Under the pieces are notes generated by a model. It made no database searches and had not been told where the DNA came from. It saw only the letters and a list, made by a program, of their open reading frames with translations. A program made the position numbers and the translations under genes. From assembly GCA_947624635.1 (NCBI GenBank), contig CANQLF010000010.1:1-15419 (forward strand): a DNA stretch of 15,419 nt. The letters run 5' to 3'. Each line of letters opens with the position of its first letter. Position 1 is the first letter of the stretch. Below, piece after piece: positions 8,383-13,170 of this stretch. The stretch is from an uncultured Bacilli bacterium (lineage in GTDB: Bacteria > Bacillota_I > Bacilli_A > RF39 > UBA660).

Positions 8383-8922
8383 ATGAAATATTTTAAAAAA
8401 CTAGAAGGAGAAAGAATTTATCTATCTCCAATGAATGTAGAAGATGCTTCCACATACACTAAATGGCTAAATGATTTTAACGTAACAGATTATCTTGGAG
8501 CAAGTCATAAAATGACTAACGTAGAGCTTGAAAGGAATTACATATTAAATACTAATGAAAATACTAAACATAGCTTTGCAATAATCGACAAAGAAAAAGA
8601 TTTATTAATCGGTAATTGTGGATTTGTCAAGTTAGATCCTTTTAGAAGAATTGCCGAAATAGGAATATTTATAGGAGAAGAAGAGTATAGAAACAATGGT
8701 TATGGCCCTGAAGCTTTAAAATTATTAATAGACTATGGTTTTAATTATTTAAATTTAAATAATATTATGTTAAAAGTTTTTTCCTTTAATGAAAGAGCTA
8801 TTAAAGCTTATAAAAAATGTGGATTTAAAGAATTTGGTAAAAGACATAATACAATAACTATTAAAAATGAATCTTATGATGATATTTATATGGAAATACT
8901 AAGAAGTGATTATTATAAATAG
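8383..8922 (+). CDS. GNAT-family N-acetyltransferase (RimJ/RimL-like)
   Basis: This 179-residue protein has the full GNAT fold order. An N-terminal strand (GERIYLSPMNVEDA) is followed by a helix with WLND and the strand FAIIDKEKDLLIGNCGFVKLD. Motif A (RIAEIGIFIGEEEYRNNGYG) carries the acetyl-CoA pyrophosphate loop R103-N-N-G106-Y-G108. Motif B reads LKVFSFNERAIKAYKKCGF. These last elements are typical of the RimJ/RimL/SpeG-like Acetyltransf_3 branch, which acetylates protein N-termini, polyamines or drugs. The acceptor is unknown. AAGGAGG lies 8 bp before the start. It is closely linked to the NUDIX gene before it and the deaminase-like gene after it. Confidence 0.9.
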   Translation: MKYFKKLEGERIYLSPMNVEDASTYTKWLNDFNVTDYLGASHKMTNVELERNYILNTNENTKHSFAIIDKEKDLLIGNCGFVKLDPFRRIAEIGIFIGEEEYRNNGYGPEALKLLIDYGFNYLNLNNIMLKVFSFNERAIKAYKKCGFKEFGKRHNTITIKNESYDDIYMEILRSDYYK

Positions 8923-8931
8923 GTGATTGTG

Positions 8932-9327
8932 ATGAATATAGGTAAAGAAATGTTAGAAATAGCCGTTAATTTTTTAAATGAAAGATATGGAAGTTCAGAA
9001 GGTGGAGTTGCCGTTTTAAGAATAGATTCAGGAGAATATCTTACAAGTGTTTGGACAGACAGTGAAAATGATTCTGCGTTTTTATGTGCAGAAACAGGCG
9101 CAATATGTGAAGCTCACAAAATAAATAAAAAAGTAACTCATACTTTATGTATCGTTAGGGAAAATGAAGATGAAAATTACAAAGTTTTACCACCTTGTGG
9201 AATATGTCAAGAAAGATTATTTTATTTTGGTCATGATGTTAAATGTGCAGTAAATATAGATAACGGTAAGTTAATATTTAAAACATTAGATGAATTACAA
9301 CCATATTATTGGTTAAATAATATTTGA
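8932..9327 (+). CDS. cytidine deaminase-like zinc enzyme
   Basis: This protein has 131 residues from the ATG at 8932. In-frame GTG codons at 8923 and 8929 are less likely because AGGTGA at 8921-8926 is ideally spaced for the ATG. Zinc-site motifs are intact: C52-A-E54 (LCAETGAICEAHK), with E54 as the proton shuttle, and P-P-C89-G-I-C92-Q-E. This is the three-cysteine tetrameric class typical of Cdd and blasticidin-S-type deaminases, and the length fits. The N-terminal substrate segment is unlike canonical Cdd: the FSAF..GAA pattern is absent, with SSEGGVAVLRIDSGEYLTS in its place. A modified nucleoside or drug substrate is therefore as likely as cytidine. It starts 9 bp after the GNAT stop. 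Confidence 0.82.
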   Translation: MNIGKEMLEIAVNFLNERYGSSEGGVAVLRIDSGEYLTSVWTDSENDSAFLCAETGAICEAHKINKKVTHTLCIVRENEDENYKVLPPCGICQERLFYFGHDVKCAVNIDNGKLIFKTLDELQPYYWLNNI

Positions 9328-9341
9328 AATGAGTGAGTGAA

Positions 9342-10037
9342 ATGAAAATTTTATATATACTAAGTGGAATAGATAAAGAAAATGGCTTTAATAAAGAATT
9401 AAGTAAATATTTTAATAAAGATATAAATAATAATATGTCTATTTGTTTTATTGCATCTTCTTTTGATAATTATAGTAAAACAGATGAAAATAAAAACAAA
9501 CTTATTAATAATTTTTCTAAAATAAAGATTAATTTTAAAAATGTATATCTAATTGATAATAGAGTTACTAAAAGCATGGCTAAAGAAATGATTTTAAAAT
9601 CAGATATAGTATTTTTAATGGGTGGTAGTCCTGTGGATGAAATGAATAGTATAAAAGAATATGGACTAAATAAGTTATTAAAAAAAAGAGAAGGTATAAC
9701 TATAGGTGTAAGTGCAGGAGCTATGAATATGACAAAAGATGTAATTTATATTGATGAAGAATGCCAAGAAAGATTAATTAATTATAAGGGATTAGGCTTA
9801 ATCGATATAACCATTTATCCACATGTAGAAATAAATGATTTTGAAATATTAAGAGAAACTTTTGAAGTTAGTAAACATAAAAAAATATATGCACTTCCTA
9901 ATGACTCATTTATAAGATGTGTTGATGGTGATATTAATTTTATAAATAATTATTATATTGTTTCAAATGGAATATTGTATTTTAATAATAAACAATTTGT
10001 TCTAGATAAGATAAAAGAATTAAAAAAATTAAGGTGA
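9342..10037 (+). CDS. peptidase S51 (dipeptidase E-like) family protein
   Basis: This protein has 231 residues from the ATG at 9342; an in-frame GTG at 9333 is an alternative. The class-I glutamine-amidotransferase-like fold of S51 peptidases is seen. DIVFLMGGSPVDEMNSI is the family's F.GG.. segment, and GVSAGAMNM carries the predicted nucleophile S124 in the GxSAGA elbow. YPHVE and FEILRE.. follow at the position of the catalytic histidine. Dipeptidase E cleaves Asp-X dipeptides, while relatives include cyanophycinase and proteins of unknown substrate. The gene starts 14 bp after the deaminase-like gene and its stop TGA is embedded in the next gene's ribosome binding site. Family clear, substrate unknown. 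Confidence 0.85.
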   Translation: MKILYILSGIDKENGFNKELSKYFNKDINNNMSICFIASSFDNYSKTDENKNKLINNFSKIKINFKNVYLIDNRVTKSMAKEMILKSDIVFLMGGSPVDEMNSIKEYGLNKLLKKREGITIGVSAGAMNMTKDVIYIDEECQERLINYKGLGLIDITIYPHVEINDFEILRETFEVSKHKKIYALPNDSFIRCVDGDINFINNYYIVSNGILYFNNKQFVLDKIKELKKLR

Positions 10038-10043
10038 TAATAT

Positions 10044-10622
10044 ATGGAAATGGAAAAGGAGATAACAATTCAGATAATATGTACATATGAAAAATTACAT
10101 AGTATTTTACTAAGTAAAGGCTTTGAAATTAAAGAAGAATATAATATGAAAGATTATTATATGATAGATTCTAATATTGATATTGATAATATGAAATCTT
10201 TGGATATATTAAAGAAGTGTATTTTAGTAAGAGATATAGAAAATATTACAAAACAATTATTATATAAATATAAAAAGTATGATGAAAAAGGTAATATACT
10301 AGAACAAGGTAAAGTAAAATGTCCTATAATTGATATAGATAAAGCAATAGAATTTATGAAAGCAATAAATTATAAAACTTTATTTAATATTGAAGATAAA
10401 TGTATAGTATACACTAATGATAAAACTGAATTGATAGTTCAACTAGTAAATAATAAATATATATTTATAGAAATGGAAAATAAATGTGAATATATAAATA
10501 GAGAGTATAAAGATGTAGATGAAATGATAACTGAAATAGATAGTTATAAACTACCTTGTATCAAAGATAATTATTTTGTTAAAAAAGCAGAGATTATTTT
10601 AAATGAAACATTATATAGGTGA
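10044..10622 (+). CDS. CYTH-like domain protein
   Basis: This 192-residue protein resembles the CYTH (CyaB/thiamine-triphosphatase) tunnel fold. An N-terminal EKEITIQIIC strand sits where ExExK is expected, followed by a helix and DYYMIDS. Next come the alternating basic strands CILVRDI and LLYKYKKYDEKGNILEQGK, then CIVYTNDKTELIVQLVNNKYIFIEME, ending in an acidic strand. The ExExK signature is degenerate, so catalysis on an organic polyphosphate is uncertain. AGGTGA directly upstream, containing the previous gene's TGA stop, fixes the start. The following GrpB remnant is preceded by an identical 15-base junction. Such CYTH proteins in low-GC Firmicutes have no assigned role. Confidence 0.68.
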   Translation: MEMEKEITIQIICTYEKLHSILLSKGFEIKEEYNMKDYYMIDSNIDIDNMKSLDILKKCILVRDIENITKQLLYKYKKYDEKGNILEQGKVKCPIIDIDKAIEFMKAINYKTLFNIEDKCIVYTNDKTELIVQLVNNKYIFIEMENKCEYINREYKDVDEMITEIDSYKLPCIKDNYFVKKAEIILNETLYR

Positions 10623-10631
10623 TAATATATG
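10617..10631 (+). promoter_or_regulatory. stop/RBS/start junction identical to 10032-10046
   Basis: AGGTGATAATATATG occurs at both 10032-10046 and 10617-10631. In each, the TGA of the previous gene forms part of the AGGTGA ribosome binding site of the next. This couples translation of the S51, CYTH-like and GrpB genes. Confidence 0.6.
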
Positions 10632-10793
10632 ATAGAATTAAAAAGACAAAACATAAAAGAAAATAAAAGAATTTATAAGGACATTTTAATAAAGTTAAGA
10701 GAAGAATTAGGTAATGATGTAACAATTAATCATGTTGGTTCAACTGCTATTCCCAATATGTATGGTAAAAATATTATTATAATTAATTTGTAA
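10629..10793 (+). pseudogene. truncated GrpB-family nucleotidyltransferase-fold protein
   Basis: The frame encodes only 54 residues but begins exactly like a GrpB (UPF0157) protein. A basic N-terminal helix leads to INHVGSTAIPNMYGKN, containing the nucleotidyltransferase GS motif (G37, S38). Normal members are about 160-180 residues and continue with a P-I-I-D-I-like strand bearing the catalytic aspartate. Here the sequence runs IIIINL and stops, so the aspartate and everything beyond are missing. The ribosome binding site (AGGTGA) is intact, so the stub may still be translated. The rest has been replaced by AT-rich DNA leading into the insertion element. It was probably the last intact member of the small-enzyme array before that DNA arrived. 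Confidence 0.75.
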
Positions 10794-10821
10794 TTTAATA
10801 TATGATTTTAAAAAATTATAG

Positions 10822-10848
10822 AAAATCCATAAAAACTATTGACCACTC
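10822..10848 (+). repeat. left copy of a 27-bp perfect direct repeat
   Basis: It is identical to 11342-11368. It begins AAAATCC, ends GACCACTC and abuts the TGTGAC end of the element, so it behaves as a target-site duplication. A further copy of AAAAAATTATAG lies outside each repeat (10810-10821 and 11370-11381). Confidence 0.9.
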
Positions 10849-10863
10849 TGTGACTTATTTTTT

Positions 10864-10959
10864 AAAATGTCCTATTTTAAAGAAAGTATTTTTAAGTTAA
10901 AATGTCCTGTTATAAAAAGCAATAAATATAATAAAAACAGTTTTTAAGTTAAAATGTCC
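10864..10959 (+). repeat. left-end iterons (three AAAATGTCC copies)
   Basis: Copies are at 10864-10872, 10899-10907 and 10951-10959. The inner two are preceded by TTTTTAAGTT. Spacings are 35 and 52 bp. They are probable transposase-binding sites. Confidence 0.85.
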
Positions 10960-10997
10960 TATTGAAATTCTTGAATAAATTATTATAATAAGTAATG

Positions 10998-11046
10998 TTA
11001 CTTGGAGGGTATGGCAACACTGAGGAGTGACCAGAGCGCCAAGTAA
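10998..11046 (+). other. GC-richer structured core (candidate ncRNA or oriT-like DNA)
   Basis: This stretch is about half G+C in otherwise very AT-rich DNA. Perfect 8-bp outer arms TTACTTGG (10998-11005) and CCAAGTAA (11039-11046) enclose a nested TGG/CCA helix (11012-11014 with 11031-11033). Inside that is a CACT-GAGG-AGTG hairpin (11018-11029). No ORF crosses it. It is not a riboswitch or tRNA class I recognise. The complement of its 3' side, TTACTTGGCGCTCT, loosely recalls relaxase nick regions, but this is weak. Confidence 0.5.
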
Positions 11047-11055
11047 TGGTTATAC

Positions 11056-11088
11056 AAAAAAGGAAGTTATTAAATAGCTTTCTTTTTT
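11056..11088. terminator. A/T-tailed hairpin inside the element
   Basis: A 14-bp stem with two G-U pairs runs from AAAAAAGGAAGTTA (11056-11069) to TAGCTTTCTTTTTT (11075-11088), with a five-base loop. The A-run and T-run make it a plausible bidirectional intrinsic terminator. Confidence 0.6.
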
Positions 11089-11118
11089 GGTAACCTTAAA
11101 GCGATAAACCTCAGGGGT

Positions 11119-11137
11119 TTGGGGACAGAGTCCCCAA
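11119..11137. terminator. perfect 8-bp GC-rich hairpin inside the element
   Basis: TTGGGGAC and GTCCCCAA pair around an AGA loop. CAGGGGTT upstream could compete for pairing. It is followed by AATTAAATT rather than a clean T-run, so it may be a structural or protein-binding hairpin instead of a terminator. Confidence 0.5.
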
Positions 11138-11236
11138 TTAAATTATCACTATTACTAAGTCTATGAACATTTATATGAATAAGAGCACTTTCACTATAAT
11201 TTTAATATTACACCACCTTTTGAGAAATCTATTCTA

Positions 11237-11336
11237 GGACATTTTAACTTATAAATCAATTTTTACTATGGTTTTTATATAATAGGACATTTCTACTTGT
11301 AACTAGATTTAAAAACCGGACATTTTAACTTAAAAG
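11237..11336 (-). repeat. right-end iterons (three inverted copies)
   Basis: GGACATTTTAACTT occurs at 11237-11250 and 11318-11331, with a degenerate copy GGACATTTCTACTT at 11285-11298. Start-to-start spacings of 33 and 48 bp measured from the tip nearly mirror the left end. Confidence 0.85.
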
Positions 11337-11341
11337 TCACA

Positions 11342-11368
11342 AAAATCCATAAAAACTATTGACCACTC
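11342..11368 (+). repeat. right copy of the 27-bp direct repeat
   Basis: It is identical to 10822-10848 and immediately abuts the element's GTCACA tip. It supplies the -35 hexamer TTGACC of the downstream promoter. Confidence 0.9.
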
Positions 11369-11387
11369 AAAAAAATTATAGTAAGAT
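11359..11387 (+). promoter_or_regulatory. promoter for the leader-peptide unit
   Basis: TTGACC (11359-11364), a 17-bp spacer and TAAGAT (11382-11387) lie about 45 bp before the small ORF. The -35 lies in the repeat copied by the insertion, so the left copy carries the same -35 without this -10. Confidence 0.5.
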
Positions 11388-11430
11388 AAACACTAATTTG
11401 ATGTTATATAAAATTATAAGGGGAATTTGT

Positions 11431-11493
11431 ATGAAGAATAAGGTTTATAAAATGGTAAATGATAATATTTTGTATTTAAACAGTAATCATTAA
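11431..11493 (+). CDS. 20-residue leader-like peptide
   Basis: The short ORF reads MKNKVYKMVN followed by DNILYLNSNH. AAGGGG at 11418-11423 is well spaced for its ATG and a promoter lies just upstream. Its 3' end lies in the 5' arm of an intrinsic terminator, and a second strong ribosome binding site follows. This is the layout of a translation-attenuation leader, such as those before drug-inducible resistance genes in Firmicutes. I do not recognise the peptide. The gene it should control is absent. Expression is plausible; a regulatory role is inferred. Confidence 0.5.
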   Translation: MKNKVYKMVNDNILYLNSNH

Positions 11494-11530
11494 TTTCAAT
11501 AGGGATTGGTGGCTACTGTTTTTATTTATA
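11478..11530 (+). terminator. attenuator-like terminator overlapping the leader ORF
   Basis: AAACAGTA (11478-11485) pairs perfectly with TACTGTTT (11514-11521), with an additional inner AATC/GATT pairing, and is followed by TTTATTTAT. The 5' arm is within the leader codons, so a stalled ribosome would prevent its formation. Confidence 0.6.
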
Positions 11531-11531
11531 A

Positions 11532-11553
11532 GAGGTGGTGAAATATGAACTGA
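11532..11553 (+). other. orphan ribosome binding site and start codon
   Basis: GAGGTGGTGAA is followed by ATG AAC TGA (11545-11553). The initiation signal is excellent but the frame ends after two codons, and all frames nearby are blocked. The gene once controlled by the leader has apparently been deleted right after its start. Confidence 0.5.
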
Positions 11554-11770
11554 TATATCAATTGGTGATTTATAATTAGATTCAATAATTATTATAATTT
11601 TTTTAAATAAATCTATGTTATTATTTATTTATTTATTTATTTATATGTTACCATTTAATTATAATTGCTAAGAATAGTTTATCAATTATTTTTATTTCTA
11701 TGTATTTAATATACATATATTAATATATTAAAAAAGTTAATATGGTTTGTAGTAATAGTAATGCTAAAAA
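11554..11770. other. AT-rich stretch without a gene
   Basis: No ORF, RNA or convincing promoter is visible. It consists of A/T runs and contains a short tetranucleotide repeat. It looks like decayed sequence between two gene remnants. Confidence 0.6.
11623..11644. repeat. ATTT tetranucleotide tandem repeat (about 5.5 copies)
   Basis: Five uninterrupted ATTT units followed by AT. It is not within a gene or a recognisable promoter. Confidence 0.8.
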
Positions 11771-11947
11771 ATGGATAATTGTAAGTATTTAATAGGAATT
11801 ATTTTAGTACTTACTCTAAAAGAGATGTGTTCAGTTTTAAAATTTCTGAGGGAAATATTCGTAAATTTTATTTTCACGATAGTAGTTCCACTAGTTTTTC
11901 TTACAATAGTTTCTAACATTTCAAAAATGAGAAGCATAAAAAATTAA
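11771..11947 (+). pseudogene. N-terminal fragment of a dicarboxylate/amino-acid:cation symporter
   Basis: The 58-codon frame contains LREIFVNFIFTIVVPLVFLTIVSNI. Its VVPLVF core, preceded by a hydrophobic helix and followed by a small-residue stretch, matches the second helix region of sodium:dicarboxylate (SDF/GltP/SstT) symporters (usual form FLRLIKMIVVPLVFFSIVSGI). Full proteins have about 400 residues, and only the first 60 or so are represented, ending in a TAA. No ribosome binding site precedes the ATG and the first helix looks shortened. It is most likely the relic of a transporter gene removed by deletion. The assignment rests on one motif region, so moderate confidence. Confidence 0.55.
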
Positions 11948-12004
11948 AGAAGATATGATCAATATAATATGTTAAACGTTATTCAATATGATTGAGGTGA
12001 TATT

Positions 12005-12595
12005 ATGGGAAAATTATCTAATATGATGTTTATGATTGATTTATTAAATACAGGAAATATATATTCAATTCGGGAATTATCTGAAAAACTTGGTGTAACA
12101 GAAAGAATGATAAGATATTATAAGGATGAAATTGCAAAAAACGGAATATATATTGAATCATTTAAAGGACCTAATGGGGGTTATTTTATGATTGACAAAT
12201 TAAAAAATTATACAAATATAAATAAATATGATATTCAATTACTTGAATATTCTTATGAAATATTAAAAAATAATAATTTTCAGTTTTTGGATAAATTTTC
12301 GGATTTTGTTACTAAAGTTAAAAACATGAATAATATTTATGACGATAAAAGTAAATTCATTTCTAATATTGATCTTAATGATAAAAATTCAATAGAACGT
12401 GCTATAGTTGATGCGCTGAAAAAATCTGAAAAGATCGATATAATTTATTCAGATATGGATGGTAATAAATCTAGACGAACTATTCATCCTCTTCAATTAT
12501 TTAAATATAAAGATATTAATTATGTAACTGCATATTGTGAACTCAGAAATGATATCAGACATTTTGAAATAGATAGAATTGTAGATGTTAAATAA
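12005..12595 (+). CDS. HTH and WYL-domain transcriptional regulator (short form)
   Basis: This 196-residue protein has an N-terminal winged helix (HTH_11 type): SIRELSEKLGVTERMIRYYKDEI at about 21-43, then the wing GPNGGYFM. A linker follows, then a C-terminal WYL-type domain (about 143-196) with KSRRTIHPLQLFKYKDINYVTAYC ending in RHFEIDRIVDVK. Classical WYL regulators have about 300 residues and a further WCX domain; this one stops right after the conserved FEIDRI strand. WYL domains bind ligands, probably nucleotide-like or nucleic-acid ligands, and often control defence and DNA-damage genes. GAGGTGA at 11994-12000 fixes the start. It directly precedes the HAD and HAD-PRTase genes, so it is the probable regulator of that cassette. 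Confidence 0.85.
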   Translation: MGKLSNMMFMIDLLNTGNIYSIRELSEKLGVTERMIRYYKDEIAKNGIYIESFKGPNGGYFMIDKLKNYTNINKYDIQLLEYSYEILKNNNFQFLDKFSDFVTKVKNMNNIYDDKSKFISNIDLNDKNSIERAIVDALKKSEKIDIIYSDMDGNKSRRTIHPLQLFKYKDINYVTAYCELRNDIRHFEIDRIVDVK

Positions 12596-12621
12596 AAAAG
12601 ACAAAATATTTCAAAAAAATG

Positions 12622-12630
12622 TGCTATACT
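12622..12630 (+). promoter_or_regulatory. extended -10 promoter before the HAD gene
   Basis: TGCTATACT is a TGn-extended -10 element 19 bp before the HAD ATG. No good -35 is seen. It would let the HAD and HAD-PRTase pair be transcribed separately from the regulator, which could act at this site. Confidence 0.5.
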
Positions 12631-12649
12631 TATTTTGGGGGATGATATT

Positions 12650-13165
12650 ATGGATGAAAAAAGTATATATATAGACTTGGATGGCGTTATACTTGATTCT
12701 GAACAAAGAATGTTGGAAAGAAAATTTGACGTCGGATTTCATGATCATAAAGATGAAAAACAATATGATGCATATTTTGAATATACAAATATGCATCATG
12801 AAGAATGGGATTATATTATAAGAGGTGCAAAATCTATTAATAATTCCGTTGAAATTATTAGAGAATTGCAACAATTAAAAAAGAGAATATCGATACTTAC
12901 AAAAGTTCATACTTTGTATGAAATGAAAGTTAAAGTTGATGACTTGAGAAACAATAGAGGTATTAATATCCCAATAATTTTTGTACCACCAGGTGTAAAA
13001 AAACATCAAGTAGTTGTTCCTAATGGCGAAATTTTAATTGATGATTCCATAAAAAATATTAAAGGTTGGATTAATAATGGTGGAATTGGATATGTATTTG
13101 ATGAATCAATTTTAGAGAATGACAAAGCGAAAGTAAAAAGTTTAGATTTTTTATTAAAGGGGTAA
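12650..13165 (+). CDS. HAD-family phosphatase, 5'(3')-deoxyribonucleotidase-like
   Basis: This protein has 171 residues from the ATG at 12650, with GGGGGA at 12637-12642; the upstream in-frame TTG is unlikely. HAD motif I is YIDLDGVILDSE (nucleophile D9, acid/base D11). Motif II is SILTKVHT (T84). Motif IV is EILIDDSIKNIKGW (D131, D132), the form seen in NT5C-type 5'-nucleotidases. A small helical cap fills 20-70. All catalytic residues appear intact. The expected reaction is removal of phosphate from a nucleotide or related small molecule. It lies 5 bp before the HAD-PRTase gene, so the two are almost certainly co-expressed. Substrate is not known. Confidence 0.85.
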   Translation: MDEKSIYIDLDGVILDSEQRMLERKFDVGFHDHKDEKQYDAYFEYTNMHHEEWDYIIRGAKSINNSVEIIRELQQLKKRISILTKVHTLYEMKVKVDDLRNNRGINIPIIFVPPGVKKHQVVVPNGEILIDDSIKNIKGWINNGGIGYVFDESILENDKAKVKSLDFLLKG

Positions 13166-13170
13166 TTCCT

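Larger units (their letters stand above)
10849..11341. mobile_element. 493-bp non-autonomous (MITE-like) element, TGTGAC...GTCACA ends
   Basis: The ends are inverted repeats: TGTGACTT at the left and the complement of AAGTCACA at the right. An AAAATGTCC block lies at the same distance from each tip (10864-10872 and, inverted, 11318-11326). Two more iterons follow inward on each side. TGT/ACA tips with several transposase-binding repeats per end are characteristic of DDE elements of the IS21, Tn552/Mu and Tn7-like kinds. No transposase or other gene is inside; the cargo is a GC-richer structured core and two hairpins. It is therefore probably mobilised in trans by a related full-length element elsewhere. 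Perfect 27-bp direct repeats flank it, much longer than the 4-8 bp usual for those families. The family assignment is inference; the architecture is directly visible. Confidence 0.8.

Noticed and set aside
10998..11046. tRNA or known riboswitch
   Set aside because: No cloverleaf, no TTCRA arm and no riboswitch consensus could be matched; it is left as an unknown structured element.
11163..11237. 24-codon frame inside the element
   Set aside because: No ribosome binding site, no recognisable motif, and it runs into the right-end iteron; most likely chance.
10810..11381. CRISPR array or CRISPR-like repeats
   Set aside because: The repeats are iterons in two opposite orientations with unequal spacing plus one flanking pair, not regular repeat-spacer units.
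11623..11644. ATTT repeat as a phase-variation switch
   Set aside because: It is not inside a gene or between promoter elements, and only about five units are present.
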